The notes under the pieces were generated by a model. It ran no database searches, had not been told where the DNA came from, and saw only the letters and a list, made by a program, of their open reading frames with translations. 64,000 nucleotides of DNA from Sciurus carolinensis (lineage: Eukaryota > Chordata > Mammalia > Rodentia > Sciuridae): positions 129,202,594 to 129,266,593 of the forward strand of contig NC_062218.1 of the NCBI RefSeq assembly GCF_902686445.1, written 5' to 3'. This document shows positions 1 to 18,600 of this stretch, in pieces. A program made the translations under genes and the position numbers. Each line of letters starts with the position of its first letter. The first letter of the stretch is position 1.

Positions 1-779
1 AGCAGCTGTGGGCGAGAATCAGGCAGGTAGGCGCCGCCGGTGACTACACCTCATGAAAAATTAAAGCCTGTTCGCCGCGCTGCCATCTCCCGCACCTTGT
101 ACCTAAGCGGCTGCCCCGGACCCCGCGACCGTCGGCGGGCAGGACACAGCCCGATTTGCCTTCCCATCCCACTGCCTCCAACAGCTGCTGTCTCAATCTG
201 GGCACTTGGGGAAGCAGCAATAGGTTTAGCCAATTGGTTTTCCCTAGTAGACTTCAAGCGCAAGGTTATCCGGCCACGGAGCACTGCCCAGGCACACTGT
301 GGGCTGCGGGTGTGTGAAGGGCAAGCTCTCAGTTCCACTCAGTTCTGCCCATCTCCCAACAGCCGTCATCCAGGAATAGGCTTGCGGGGCCGCGGGGCTA
401 CATGGGTCGAGGCCTCCCACTTTGCCAGCCTGGAGCAGGATGACCGTTGGAGCGTGTTCAGGCGCTGGAACTGGACAAGGGGTTCGCAAAAGTGTCTGTC
501 CTGGTGGGGTCGGTCTCCCCTTTCCTCTGATGTCCAGCGGTTGAGGGGAGTGACGGAAGGAATTCCCCAAGCACGGTAAGTCGGGCGGTCGCTCCTCCCC
601 AGCTCACCCCACCCCTACCCTGGGGTCGATCCTCAATCCTCCATGGCTGCCAAATTCTGCGCAGCGGACTCTGCCTGCCAACAAGCAAGACCAGCTCCCA
701 CCCGCAGGCTGAGCAGAAAGGAGGAAAGGTAGAATCTAAAACCCCGGCTTGATGGTCACCTGGCAAGACCCCGGGAAAC
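1..779. other. Upstream flank, no gene called
   Basis: Unique sequence, moderately GC-rich. It contains AAGCACG|GTAAGT at 570-581, a strong plus-strand donor match. No repeat or protein gene is recognised. Confidence 0.5.
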
Positions 780-1790
780 TCCCGCCAGATCCCGACTAAA
801 CGAATATCAGGCTCGGCCGCTTATGTGCAAGGTGGGAAACTGAGCCCAAAGAGAGAAAGCGTGCTGGTCCAGGCTGGGACCCGCAGCGGCTTCGTCTGCC
901 TGCCGCTGGGCCCCTCCCTGCACACGCAGTCCCGGGAGCGCTCCCGGGACTCGGCTAGCCTCCAGTTGCGCGGACCTTAACCTGCGCCGGGAGGGAGGCC
1001 AGGGCCCCTAACCCGTGGGACTGCACGCCGCCCCCTCCCAGCCGGTTCAGGCGAGTGCCTCGCTTCCCCTCCCCCCCCTTCCCGCCTCCCCGGCCCGTGT
1101 CCCCGCCTTCCCCGCGGGCGACGGGCGGCGGCGGCGGCGGGAGGAGCGGATCGAACCGAGGCAACCCCGACCTTGAGCGCTGGGATGTAGCGAACCAGCG
1201 AGGATCGGAGCAGCTCACAGCCAGAGTCAGAGCTGGATCAGGAGCCACCGCCGAGCCGAAACCTGAACCAGAGTCCGCGGAGGGCGAGCCCGGAGCCGAC
1301 GAGCAGCAGATCCAGTGCTGCCCGGGTGGGGTAAGAGACTTTGGGTTAGAGGCGCGGGGTCTCCGCGATGGAGGGGCGCCGAGAGATAATGGCCAAGTCC
1401 TGAGCTGTTTGCTCCGGGCGTGTGTGGGGTCCCGCCAACTGCGCGGGACAGCGCAACGCGTGTAAGGTCGGGCGCCATCGAGGCAGAGCGAGGAGCTCGT
1501 TCCTGAGCCCAGTGCATGCCGTCACTGAATATTATCTCACCTGATCTGTGGCCCACTCTGTGCCTCGACCTCAAGGCACCCCAAGAAGGCAGCAGCCTCA
1601 GGGGCGCGGGTTCTGGCCCCGCGAAGGTGCAGCCCTGGAAGCCCCTCGCGGCAGCGCCGGACGCAGGGGGCTTCTGGGAGAAAGCCGCAGGCGAGAGGGG
1701 CGCCCGGTTGCGCCCAGAGATGGGGGCGCCACCACGAGTGGAAACGTTGGCCCCTCTGGACGGCCCTGGATTTTGGCCGTAGCTTCGCGT
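780..1790. promoter_or_regulatory. CpG-rich block about 5 kb upstream of PITX1
   Basis: Dense CpG with a GGC repeat near 1124-1140 and G-rich tracts. On the plus strand a GTAAGA donor follows CCCGGGTGGG at 1331. It may be a second PITX1 promoter or the promoter of a divergent noncoding RNA (in human an antisense lncRNA, PITX1-AS1/C5orf66, lies on this side). The ORFs here have composition-driven, low-complexity translations and no family I recognise. Confidence 0.45.
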
Positions 1791-1824
1791 CAAGAGGGTA
1801 TTTTTCCTAAACGAAACCGCTTCA

Positions 1825-1844
1825 TTCGTTCGTTCGTTCGTTCG
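1825..1844 (+). repeat. (TTCG)5 microsatellite
   Basis: Five perfect TTCG units. A CpG-bearing tetranucleotide is unusual in methylated mammalian DNA and suggests the CpG-rich block reaches this far in an unmethylated state. Confidence 0.85.
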
Positions 1845-1849
1845 GGCAG

Positions 1850-4800
1850 CAATATCTCAGAAAAGCAGCAGACCTCGGCCAGAGCCCCAGCTCTCTTCAC
1901 CCCGGACCCCGATGTTCTGCCGCCGCACTCCGAGGTGCCCCAAACCTATGGCGGCCTGCCCTCGCTGGCACAGGCTAAGCTTTTCCTTCCGCTGAGAGAA
2001 TACTCAAGTGCTCTTCGCAAAGTCCAATAAAGACGTTTCCGCGGCTATCTCCCGGGTTTGGTTGGTGACGCAGGGTCCCTGAGCACGCAGCCGCTTCTCT
2101 AGAACCGGGTCTCCAAATTTTGAAATTGACTAGTCTCAAATTTTGAGAGGATTATGTTGTGGCAAGGCCAGGGCCCCGAGGCCCAGGTCGCAGAAATGGG
2201 AGTCCCTGGTTAAAATTCGGGTTCCAAGATTTTCCCATTTTAGGAATCCCCTGAATCTAATAGATATTTGAGCCCACTTTTCTGAGAGAGTAAGGCTTGG
2301 ATATTCTCTTGGTATCCCAGTGATTTCAGAGTCACCAGGGTCAGAGGGAGGAAACCCCAGGTTGCTGTCCACTTGGTGGAGGATGCAAGTCTAGAGTTAT
2401 CCCCCAGGTCTAGGGTAAGGGCCAAAGCTACAAGCAGCAGGCAGAGCATGGGAGAGGACCAGGTTGCCCATGCCCTTTCCCCAGGTTGCTTTGGGCCTTC
2501 CCATCTTTGCCAGGGAAAAGCTGAGGGGGCTCAGGCTTGGAGACCAGGCTGCCTGGACTCTAGGATACAGAGGGGAGACCAAGAGAGTCTCAGAGTGTCC
2601 TCTCCCCAGGAAGGCAGCTGCTGGGAAGAAAAGGCTGTGGGACAGCAAAAGCTGGCTCCTTGCTCCCTGGTTATTTGACTAGCCACTGCCACTTTCAAAG
2701 CCTTCCCTTCCCCTCAGCTCAGTCATTCTCTAGAACGGAGACAGCATTTCGTGGACAGGAGAGCCGTGGGCCCTACCAGTAGGGAGAGTTCTTGTATTTC
2801 CTTCATTTCATTGTGCCTTTCTGGTAGTCGTCCTACCAAATACATCCTAGCTCTCACCCAGGACAACCTGGGGAACCCCATTTGGCAGGAAGCTTCAGAA
2901 CTGGGTCCTAAGAAGCCTAAAGAATCCCAAGGAAGTGTTCTGGACTCGGAGAGAACTCCCCATTCCTTTCCCTCCACCCTGGAAATTGCTTGTGTTAAAA
3001 AAAAAAATAGCTTTTATTGGGACAGGGGTATTAGATCAGACAGAGGAGGTAGGTGGTCCCCACTGCACTCCAAAACTGGGTTTTCTAGTTTGAACTTCTT
3101 GGAAGCGTAAGAGGCTTAGGACTGGAATGTCCCAGAGAGTCAGGGATGGCCCTGGGGGCAAGCCATGGCACATTCTTTCCTTTTTCCTAAAATCCCTTGA
3201 TTCTGGGAGCAAGGATTAGAGCAAGGTACCCCTGTGAGTGGGCAGAAGGACACCCCCCCATGAGGGCCCTCCAACCACCCTTCCCAAATTAAGTTATTAA
3301 AACCGCTCTTGGGCCCAGAATCTGTTTTGAGTCAGCCTAGTTTCAGAAGGGTTCCCTGTGGTGACTACATCAAACCCCTACAACAGCCTAGGCCCCTTTG
3401 CTCAACTCATCCAGGACCTTAATCCCCAAATGTCTTGAAAATCACAAAATTGTTGCAAGCTCTATGTGGCTAGAAAGAAATGGGGGAATAGGGCACATGG
3501 TCCTAGCTCCTCTCCTCATGTCCACCCCAACATCAAGTGAGCTGGAGACTGAAGCAGTGAGCAGAGTCCCATGTCAGACAGAGTCCCATGAGGCACAGTA
3601 CAGGTCAAGCCATGCCTGAGGTGACACGGCAAAGTTGGGGGGCATGGATCCTCTGTTCCCAAAAGATTGCTACCTCCTGTTTGTGTTGGGGGGGAGGGGT
3701 CTGTGAGTGTGCCAGAAGCTCCTACACAAGTAGGACAGTAAGCCATGGGAGACTGTAGCTGGGAAAGAACCAAAAGTTTATCTTGGTCCCTTCTCTAACT
3801 AATCAGACCACAGCCTCCTTTCAACCAGTCCCTTCCTTCTTCCTTGATCATTTAGTAGTGCTGAACATCCTGCAGACTCCTTAGCCTCAGCCTCTCTTTG
3901 GGACTAAGGGTCAGCTAAGTAGTTGGGCTCAGGCATCACTCAAAAGGATCTGAGGGTGTTTCCATCCACAAAGGTGACATCAAAATCTTCAAATAAAGGG
4001 AATTTGTGTCTGCCTGGAGCAGTGCCAAGGGCCTGGGCCCAGAAGGGCATGCAGCAGGTACTCAATAACTGCATTAAATGCACCAATAGTGAAGGATGTA
4101 CATCCTGGACTGAGCAGTTGTAGGTGCAGAGTCACAAAACAGTCCACATCCACAGAGGGCCTCATAATCCCCAGAAACAGACCATTCATTTCTATGTCCC
4201 CACCCACATATGCACTGTGCTTCCCACCTAGGCCCATTTTGTGGGCTTAGAACACACCTATCCAAAAGCAGCCAGCTTTCATGCCAAAGAGCACATAGTG
4301 TGTGTGTCCATGTATACAGAGCATACCTACCTGGAAGTGAAGTAGGGATGTGAACGTGCACACTCGCGTGCCTGTGTGCATCCAGGTTGTCCTACAGGGT
4401 AAAGCAGACACATGGAGGACTGTGTGTGAAGGGGCACTCCCTAGCATGCTGCAGCACCTGGATGTCTCCTTGAAAGGTGGTGTCCACAGCTTCAGGAGAC
4501 TCAGCCAAGGAATGCGGTAAAAGATAGAGTGGAGGGCGACAGCTCTGCAGTTATGCTTCCCATGTCCTTCTTCCCCTGACCAAGGCTAATTTCATCCTGG
4601 GGGTCTTATAAGAGGAAGACCACAGTCATTGGAGCTTCCCCTCCTCTTGGAAAGCATCCTCCCTCCCCCCTCACACTCAGACCCTGCTCCCTGTGTCATA
4701 GACACCCAGTGAGAATGGACCAGGCACTAAGGAACTGGGCCCTCTCTCCACAGCTCAGAAGGGGAAACTTGAGCTGAGGGTGAGGGAGTGGGAGGCAGGC

Positions 4801-5759
4801 CTGACTCCACCCTTCATGCCTGTCCTTGCCCCCACAATCTTCATCAAGGAGCTCAGTCTGGGTGCTTCCCCTCTGATGAGGGAGGGGTGGAGGAAAACTC
4901 AAAGGGAGAACCTTTGGAGGACCCTGATGTTGACACCTGGACAGTCAGTCCAAGCAGAGACCCAAGGAGATCAGGATGTCCTGGGTTCTGGGATGAGGGT
5001 GCTGGGCCCCAAGAGTAGGGAAATGTTTCTCCCCCAGGCAACTCTCCTCTCTACCACACTGCCCCTCCAGTTACTGGGTCTAATGGAACTGGTGGGCAGG
5101 TGAGGAACATAAGTATCTGGGGTCTGGCTGTGGCCAGAGAAGCAGGTCAGGGCCATGCCCTGCTGCCCCAGTTGCAGCCTGTTTGCTCAAGATGCTGAGG
5201 TCTCAGGGCCAGTTAACAATTGTTGAGCAAAATCCTTCGACAAACTTCACTTAAGTGAGAGGACTAGAGAAGGGGATCACTCTTGGGAGCTTGGGGGGGG
5301 GAGTGTCTTTGCCTGTGCCAGCCAGGGCCCCCTGGAGCCACAGTTTAGCTACCACCGTGTGGGAAAGAATCTAGAAGAGAAGGCTTCCTGCGCTGCCCGC
5401 CCAGCGTTGGAAGACAGCAGTCACCTGGCCTACCAGGCCTGTGCCTGAAGTCCTGGGAAGCCAGAGCACAGGCCCCAAGCGCCAGGGCAACGCTACCCTG
5501 AAGGATGACAGAGGCTGCCAAGGCCAACCCCCTGGCTGCCAAGGCCAGGGCTTGGCCGTTGAAGGTGCAAAATAAGGGGAGAGGTAGAAAAGGCAATGGA
5601 GCCTGGCTGGGCTCTTGGGGTCTCCCGCTGCACTCGCCAGCGGCCTAGAGCCAACAGAAACGTTTCGTCTGATTAGAAGCCATCATTTCTATCCCAATCC
5701 CGGAAAATTGACTGCGGTGCAGAGAGGGAGGCCTGAGAAGCAGCCTTAGGGGAGAGGGT
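1850..5759. other. Intergenic sequence upstream of PITX1
   Basis: About 3.9 kb without a convincing gene or recognised young transposon. An isolated AATAAA at 2026-2031 and an MIR-like tail near 4056-4080 (GGTACTCAATAACTG) are the only motifs. Regulatory elements are possible but cannot be shown here. Confidence 0.5.
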
Positions 5760-6460
5760 CCAAGCTAATTAGGAGGCAGCATCCGGGGGCCCATTAGAGC
5801 GCAAGCGGCTGTCACTCAGCCGGGCCGAGTTCCCTGGAGAAGAGGCCGGGGAAGGAGGGGCCGGCGGCCCCTCGACGAGGACACCGCTGGGAGCTGCCGG
5901 AACGGGCCCCGGGCTCTGCCCCCGCCCTGGCGCTGGCTCCAAGGCGCCCGCTCTGCTCGATCCTGCTCCTCGAACATTCACTCATCCTGGGCAGTTCCCG
6001 CCAGCGGTTGGGGACTTCGAGGCAGCCCAGACAGGAGTTGGCTCTGAGCGAAACAAGTCATTTGGGGCCCGAGGTGGGCACTAGCCGCGCGGGACTTGCA
6101 GACCAGATGCGTTTCTTTTGTAAGGCCGAGGGAGAACTCGGTGTGTCACCGGGGAAGGAGGGAGAGGCGCGGTGAGGCCGCGGGGGGCGGGGAGGCGGCG
6201 GGAAGGTGGCTGCGGAGGGGGAGGGCGCGGGCGAGGCAGGGAGGGAGGGAGGGCGGCAGAGAGGGCGCGGCGGCGCGGGCGGCTCGGGGCTGGATTCCGC
6301 CCGCGCTCCCTAGCTAGCTCGTTCGCTCGCTCCCTCCCTCCCCAGCCCCCTCCCACCCAGGCCCACCCCACCCACCACCCCTGGCGCAGGGACTGCTGGA
6401 ACCTGGCGGTGCGCACTGTCGCTTTAAGACTGACTCTGCCGGCGCCGTCCGGAGCCTTAG

Positions 6461-11874
<5,414 letters not shown>

Positions 11875-12885
11875 CCGCCCAGCGGAGCCACGCTGGCCCG
11901 CGGCCGGCAAGGCGAGGCGCGGGGGCGGGCACCGAGGGCGCACGCAGGGCCACAACTCGCCGCGCCGCAGACCTCGCGTCTACGCGGTCCCCTCCTTCCC
12001 ACCTCCCCACCTCCAGGTTTGGTTTTGTGTTTGCTTTTCCGGATCCCACTCTGCCCTCAACAAAACAAAACTCAAAAAACAAAAAAACAAAAGACATGGG
12101 AGAAAAGTGCCGCGAAAAAAAAAAATGGATGAGTTGCAATTTCCCTCGGGATGGCGCCGGTGGTGTGTGTTCGTTCCCACGGGCCCCAGCGGCCCACTCC
12201 GCGGAGGGGACGCGGCACCAGAAACGAGATCCGCGGCCCGGCAGCAGCGAGAGGACGCCCTTGTAGCCCGTATCCCCGCCTGAGCAGCGGCGCCTGCGAA
12301 CTGGTTGTGCGGAGCCGGGACAGGCCTGGGATTCCCCGGCCCGGTACTAACCAAGATGCCACTCCTAGCTAGGTCCCGCCGAGCATAATTTAGCCCAAGC
12401 CGGATCCGAGTTGGAGCGGGCGTTAGGCTGGGAACGACACCCAGCCCGGGATCGGGCACTAGCCGTGGATTCGCACAGGCCCCGGTGCGCCCCCCAAGCC
12501 CTCGCCAGCCCGCGCTCCGGAGCCCTTTATTAAGGCCAAGGGGCCATAGCTGGTCTTGCGGACACGGCAGGGGTTGGGGTGGCTCGTGTCTGAGCACCCC
12601 TGCCCCAGCTTAGCCGCAGGCCCAGGTCCTCTGCTCCGTTCCCGGTCCAGGAGGTGGCCCCTGTCCCGGAGAACAACCCCCCTCCTTTACCGCCCGCCGT
12701 GCAAGAGTCGAGCCGGAAGAGCGCGGGGCGCGGCCCCAGGGCCCTGCGCCCACTTTGCACACCCGCTCTCCGGCCCGCGCCCCTGTTTACAGCGTCCCTG
12801 TGTATGTCGGACTGACTGTATAGAATTATAAATCTGTCTATATCGACTTGTCCATGTACGTCTATTAAAACCATAGTCCGAGCGT
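11875..12885 (+). other. PITX1: PITX1 3' untranslated region
   Basis: Runs from the stop to just after the poly(A) signal. GC-rich, with an A-rich stretch at 12058-12127. Its AT-rich final 80 bases contain TATAGAATTATAAATC and the ATTAAA signal. The extent is inferred from the signal. Confidence 0.75.
12864..12869 (+). terminator. PITX1: PITX1 poly(A) signal ATTAAA
   Basis: ATTAAA about 990 bases after the stop codon, in TGTACGTCTATTAAAACCA. A GTGCTAAG/TGTGCTTC-type downstream element follows within 40 bases. It is the common single-base variant of AATAAA. Confidence 0.75.
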
Positions 12886-13829
12886 GCTAAGCACTGCCGA
12901 GCCCTGTGCTTCATTCGGCTGAAGAGGGAGGCAAACAGAAAGGGAACCACGCCACCCCGGGACCCATGGGTAGAAGGGAAGAACCGAGGCAACCCTCGCT
13001 AGGAGTGAGGGTGGTATGAGAATGGGACACTACCCCCATTTCCCCACCTCCGTTCCTGACCTGCTCTGCCAGGCGTTCTGGGTCCCCTCTTCTCGCTGCC
13101 CGAACCGCGAAGAGCTTAGTGTCTCGGCACAGCCCAGCCAGACAGCCCCTCCCTCCCTGGGCGCGAAATTGGGCAAGCTCTTCTCAAATTGTCCTTGGCT
13201 ACCCTCGAAGCCCCTAGGGTGTTATGGGGCCCTTGCCTACCCACCACGTCGGGGTAGGGGTCTCTGAAAGCCTCTTTAGGGCTAGGGTCGCCTTTTCTCC
13301 TGTGGGCCCTTCCTGGCTTCCCATACTTGGAACTGGGCCCTGGTTGTTTGGGGAGGCTGGATTGGCCAGAGTCTAGCCAGGGCCTCCTTCTGCCTTTCCC
13401 TCTAGTTCCCTAACACACCTAGATCCCATCAGGGGTGCTCAGTTGGTAGGAAAAAGTGTTGATCACTCAGGACTCACTTCTCATTCCCTTCTATCCCAAC
13501 TTATGGGGGCTGCTGGCTGCCTCAGCCCTCCCCTGGCTTTTGGAAACTACTGAACAAGTCCAGCCTGTAAACTGCCTGTAAAATTCTGCTTCCCTTAAGT
13601 AAGTCACTTCTAATGGCAAAACAAAATGTTTGCAGCTGCAGTGGGGGAGGAAGGAGGGGTTGATAGTCTGCTTCAGAATCACCTTGTGATGAGGATTGGC
13701 ACTGCCCTGGAGCTGGACTGAGGCAAGACCTAGCTGGGATAGGGCACACCACAGTCTTAGTCATGAGCTAAGAGCTGGAGGGCCCTACCACACATTCTCA
13801 AACCAGGTCAACACTGACGGGAGGTCAAG

Positions 13830-13935
13830 AGTGTTATCCCTCTTACACATGGAATTGGGGTTCCATGAGACTTTGTAACCTGGCCAAGGTCACACAGAGC
13901 CAATAGGCCTTGAGATTCTAAAGCCAGATGTCTTT
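13830..13935 (-). repeat. MIR SINE fragment
   Basis: Contains the reverse-strand MIR core AACCTGGCCAAGGTCACACAG and the following GAGATTCTAAAGCCAG part; old and diverged. Confidence 0.65.
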
Positions 13936-14649
13936 CCACTGCTCTTCTCATCTTCAGATGAGCGATGAAGAGAGGTTCTTCCTGGAGGATGGCCCAACCT
14001 GATGCTGTGGGACTTAAGAGTGTGGGGTTCTGTGATGGACAGGGCCAGATACACAGGCTGGAGGAGGAAGGTGGGGGAGGGAAGACTGGGGTAGGGGGCT
14101 GCAGCCTGACCCCTCCCCCAACAGTTCCAGCCCAGAACTCCGACCCTTACTCTCTGGAAACATAAACACAGACACATCTGGACTTGCAGTGCCTCCCCCA
14201 GCCCCACACATCTGCCAAGTCCTGGGGGCCCTGGTCTTAGATGAGGGCAGGAGGCAGGGGAGACCTAGGAGGAGGTAGAACTGGAAGAAAGTAGGAAGTG
14301 GAAAGGAAATCTCTCCTGAAAGCCAGGCCCAAATCCAGGTGAGAGGGAACTATGTAGGACTCTGGTGGAGTACTATGGCTGTGGAGACACTGGCCAGAGA
14401 GCTGTGGACAGTGGAGGGCAGAAGTAGCCCTAGAATAGCCCCATGATCCATCACGGACCATGGCCATCCAGGTGAGTGGAAGGCCCTGCCTTGGCCCCAG
14501 CCAGTTGTTCTCACAGGCTGCTCTGTGGCTGGCGCAGCCCTTCAAGCTGCAGAGGTCTCTCTGGAGGGAGTAGGGAAGACAGGGGACTCTGCAGGCCATG
14601 TCCTCTGGGGAAATAAAAGCTGCTCTGCCTGAAGGAGATTGGGGAGGGG

Positions 14650-14770
14650 CTGTCATTCACTCACTCAACATTGACTGTGCTCCTGCTAATGGTACCAGTG
14701 ATCAGGCAGTGGAAAACAGACATGGTCCCTGCTCTCCTGGACTAGTAAACAAACACAAGTATACTGTAAT
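14650..14770 (+). repeat. L2-like 3' end fragment
   Basis: TCATTCACTCACTCAACATT followed by CAGGCAGTGGAAAACAGACATGG and a CCCTGCTCTCCTGGA segment, the order typical of ancient L2/MIR-associated tails. Diverged. Confidence 0.45.
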
Positions 14771-14924
14771 TACAAACTGGGCTGAAGAAATAACAGTGCA
14801 GTGAGCAAAAATAAATGGGAATCCTGCCTTCAACAGGGTGGTCAGGCATGGCTGGGCCAGGGCCTTGTGCTAAGTGTACACACCTCACCAATGAGCCTCT
14901 TGGCCTGCAAAAGAACCCTGTGAG

Positions 14925-15020
14925 GAAGGTCCTCATTATCCCCTTTCCCTGATATGACCTGAGGCTTAAAGATGTCAGGTCACTTGCCTAAGGTCACATA
15001 GCAAGAAGTGCTGGAACCAA
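14925..15020 (-). repeat. MIR SINE fragment
   Basis: CATTATCCCCTTTCCCTGA ... GGCTTAAAGATGTCAGGTCAC ... CTAAGGTCACATAGCAAG matches the reverse MIR core. Confidence 0.65.
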
Positions 15021-15679
15021 ATAATAAATAAAGATGAAGAAATAATGGAACCAATTCAAACCCAGCCAGTGCCCACCCTCTGCCCTCTGCATTGGCATGC
15101 CCCATGGAAACTATCATGGGCAAAAAGGGATGGTTTCTGACCTTGAAGAAATCCTTATAGGATCTCTTAGTCCCCAAGAAACAGGCAAGCAGATTTTTCT
15201 TATCTGGTCCTGACACACAGAGCCCCAAAAAGGTGGCTACAGATTTAGAGAGGCCACAAGTTGTCCCCAGGCACTGTGGGCACCAAAGGAAAGCAAGATC
15301 AGCCACTAAACACAACCCTAGGAGCATGCAGTCACTGAGGAAAAGGAATCAAGTGACCTCCCCTGGATTTATGGCCCCAATCAGGCTGCAGACCTCCTCC
15401 TGGAGCCTAGCTACCAGGGTTTTTTAGGGGAAGATGTGCACTGGAGGAGGCATCACCCAGAAAGACCAGGCCCCCAGCTAGCTCTGTGTTGCCCTTGAGC
15501 TGTCCTGGCTAAACCTGCTGCACACCCCCACCCCTGTCTCAGAGACAGCAGCCCAAGGGACTCAGTCACCAAGGGGCCAGTTTGGGAAATGAGATTGGGG
15601 TATTTTGATGTCACTAGCCCTCCCCATTTTCTGAACCAGTCACTGGACCCTGGCATCCATGGAAGTTTGGCTGTTGTCT

Positions 15680-15920
15680 TGGAATGCAAGAATTTGAGTT
15701 CTGGGCTGACTCTTAGGTTGCCCATGGGCAAGAGACTTCATTAATATCTCTGAACCTCCCTTTACCTTTTCCACAAAAGCAAATAACAATTACCTCACCC
15801 TGTTGTTCAAAGAATTAATTGAAATGATAGAAGGTTTTAGTGGTAGTGCTGGCATGTAGAAAGCACTCAATAAATGGTTATTATTGATAGTATTACTATT
15901 ATTGTTGTTATTATTAAAGT
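15680..15920 (+). repeat. MIR SINE
   Basis: Forward MIR order: GAGTTCTGGGCTGACTC, GGGCAAGAGACTTCATTAA, CTCTGAACCTCCCTTTACC, then GTAGAAAGCACTCAATAAATG and a short ATT-repeat tail. Confidence 0.7.
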
Positions 15921-16419
15921 GAAATGTCCTGGTTCTTCTCCGGAGGACACCTTTCCCCCTTTCTGCATTAATAGAGATTCTCTGTGAAAGTTTCTCAACA
16001 GGGTCATATCTGAAAATGTCATTTGAGGCTCAACTGGATTTTTCTTCCTCCGGCTTCACTGGGTGTCATGTGAGTTATGATTGACAGTCCTGCTGACCAA
16101 CCCTACCCCACCTTCTCCTACCCAACCCCAGGAGCCATACTAGTCTTGGGCCCTCAGAAACCTAGCCAGTTATCTCAGAGTCCTGTTTTCCCACCATCCT
16201 CCTTGGGCCAGCCCCTAGGAGATTCAGAGGAACCAGGCCCGATTCCTACAGTCCTCTGGGCCTACAGAAAGAGGTCAATCAGCCCAGTCAGTACTCAGAG
16301 ATGAGTCACCAGAGTACTGGTGTACACTTGCCCCAGAATGCTCCTCTAAGGGCTCCTGACACTGGACTGAAGACACCTGAACACTTCTATATCATGTTAT
16401 CAATTGCTAACAGCAGGCC

Positions 16420-16655
16420 CCTCCAGAGCACCAGGCCCCATGCAAGCACTTTACAAGAATTATAGCACCCGTTTCTCACAGCAACCTCATGAAAGAGAGG
16501 CTCATTATCCTTATTTTTCACAGGAAGAAACTGAAGCTCAGAGGAAATTAATAACTTGCCCAAGATGGCCTAGCTAGTGAGGGGTAGAGTCAGAACTTAA
16601 ACTGAGAACCCCTGATCAGGACCCAAGCTCCTACCCACTGCACTATATGCTACCC
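16420..16655 (-). repeat. MIR SINE
   Basis: Reverse MIR: TTTTTCACAGGAAGAAACTG, AAGCTCAGAGGAAATTAATA, CTTGCCCAAGATGGCCTAGC and the CTGCACTATATGCTACC end. Nearly full length. Confidence 0.7.
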
Positions 16656-17289
16656 TGATGTGAATCACATTTACATTCAGACAGGAAAGGAAATTTAACA
16701 TTTTTAATTCACTACAAGAAGGCTGGCTCAACCGTGCTCTAGGAGAGAGAAAGAAAAGGCCCAGGCCCCAGGATTTGCCCTCCCACGCTTAGGGCTGCAT
16801 GACACTGCAGAGGGCATTGGCAGCGGAAGACTGAGGAAGCTCTGGTGAACCAAGGGCCCTGGAATATCACCCAGAATCTCAACCCACCTCAGTCAGTATT
16901 ACAGCTTCTCATTTCCTAGATGGATGTTTGCAGTAGTGCCTCCCAGGAAAGGAAGCCCTCCCAGGCCTCCTCCCTGCCCCTGTGGGCCTGCCCCCTTAGC
17001 CCTCTCACCATGGAAACCCCACTCTTCACAGTCCCGCACCACCTCTGCAGGCCCCTAGATCTTGCCTCTCTGAGGCTGGCTTGGCCCAGCAAGTATCCAG
17101 CTATCAAGTAACTGCAGGGCACCCAGGAGACATGGCTTCCCCAGCCTCGTCAGTTGAAAGGGCTTTGAGTCTCTCAGACTGCTACAGAGGAACAGGTCAG
17201 GATGCAGGAAGTTGCATTTGGAGCAAGGTGGAGGGAGAAGATAGGAGGCACATGGAGGCACATGTCCCTGTGCTGTCCCTGCTCTGTAC

Positions 17290-17410
17290 TTTACACATTT
17301 TATTTCTCATACCAGCCTTATTTTGCAGATGGAGGAGGTGAGGCTCAGGGAGGTCCTGTAACCTGTCCAAAGGCACACGTGCCACTTTAAGGACTCAAAC
17401 TCTAGCCTAT
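17290..17410 (-). repeat. MIR SINE fragment
   Basis: TTTTGCAGATGGAGGAGGTG, AGGCTCAGGGAGGTCC and CTGTCCAAAGGCACACGTGCC follow the reverse MIR core. Diverged. Confidence 0.5.
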
Positions 17411-17593
17411 CTGACCGCAGAAACTATGGGATTAAGGACCCCCAGCACTGCCTCCTGGAGGTTGGCACTAGCAGCTGGGTAGGGTCGCTGCAGTCATGGA
17501 GAGCCAGCAAGGGGAACAGATGCAGACTGGAGCACTGCAGAAATGCTGGCACTCTGTAGGCGCTCAATAAATATTATCTGAGTAAAAAAGTCG

Positions 17594-17725
17594 AGGGCTG
17601 CTTCCCTCTCCTCCACGCTCCCCAAACATCTCTCAACCCTTTCTCCCTCTCCCCACTCCCTTTTCTCCTCCCCTTTGCTTCTTTCTTCCTCACTCACTCT
17701 TTCCCCCTCCTCCCTCTCAGCAGAG
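17594..17725 (+). repeat. Pyrimidine-rich tract
   Basis: About 130 bases almost entirely C and T (CCCTCTCCTCC...CCCTCCTCCCTCTCAG), following an MIR-like tail (GGCGCTCAATAAATATTATC at 17560-17579). Confidence 0.7.
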
Positions 17726-17769
17726 GCGGTCTTGGTATTGCTTTTCAAAGTGTATCTGAACAATGGAAA

Positions 17770-18600
17770 ATTAAACCACCCAATTCAAAATGGGTAAAGG
17801 ACTTGTATAGACATTTCTCCAAAGAAGATATACAAATGAAAAGATGCTCCGCATCACTGTTTATCAGAGAAGTGCAAATCAAAACCACCATGAGATATCA
17901 CCTCCTGCTCAGCTCTGCTTCATAAGGATGGTTATTATCAAAAGGGAAAAAAGCAGAAAATAATAAATATTGATGAGAATGTGGAATCCTTGTGCCTTGC
18001 AGATGGAAATGTAACATGGTCAGCTGCCAGGGAAAATGGTGTAATGATTCCTCAAAAAATTGAACACAGAATTGTCATATGACCCAGCAATTCAACTTCT
18101 GGGTGTATACTCTCATGAAAACAGGGATTTGAAGAGAGATTTGTGCACCCATGCTGACACAGTACCTAAAACATGTTTTTCACAATAGAAAAAGTAGAAG
18201 CAACCCTAGTGTTCATTAACAGGTGAATGGATAAACAAAGTGTGCTGGATGCACTCCATGGAATATTATTCAGCCTGAAAAAGGAAGGAAATTCTGACCC
18301 ATGATAAGGTGACATTAGCCGATATGAAATGACAAATACTATGATTCTACTTATATGAGGTACCTAGAATAAGCAAATTCATACAGTAGAATTGTGACTG
18401 CCAGAGATTGAGGGAAGGGGAATGGGGAATAACAGTTTCACAGGTATAGGGTTTCAATTGGGAAAAATGAAAAAGTTCTGGAGATGGATGGTGGCAAATG
18501 TGGTACAACAATGTGAATGTACTTAGTGCCACTGAACTATGCACAATGAAAGGTTAAAATGGTAAGTTTTATGTTGTGTATATATTACTATAAATTTTCT
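17770..18600 (+). mobile_element. Old L1 (L1M-type) ORF2 3' end and 3'UTR fragment
   Basis: Recognisable L1 ORF2 C-terminal wording: GACATTTCTCCAAAGAAGAT, GTGCAAATCAAAACCACCAT, GACCCAGCAATTCAACTTCT, GTGAATGGATAAACAAAGTG, then a 3'UTR ending at TAAAATGGTAAGTTTTATG. Many indels and stops; inactive. Confidence 0.8.

Noticed and set aside
1055..1465. 136-codon ORF in the upstream CpG-rich block
   Set aside because: Gly/Pro/Arg-rich translation driven by GC content; overlapping ORFs exist on both strands; no domain recognised.
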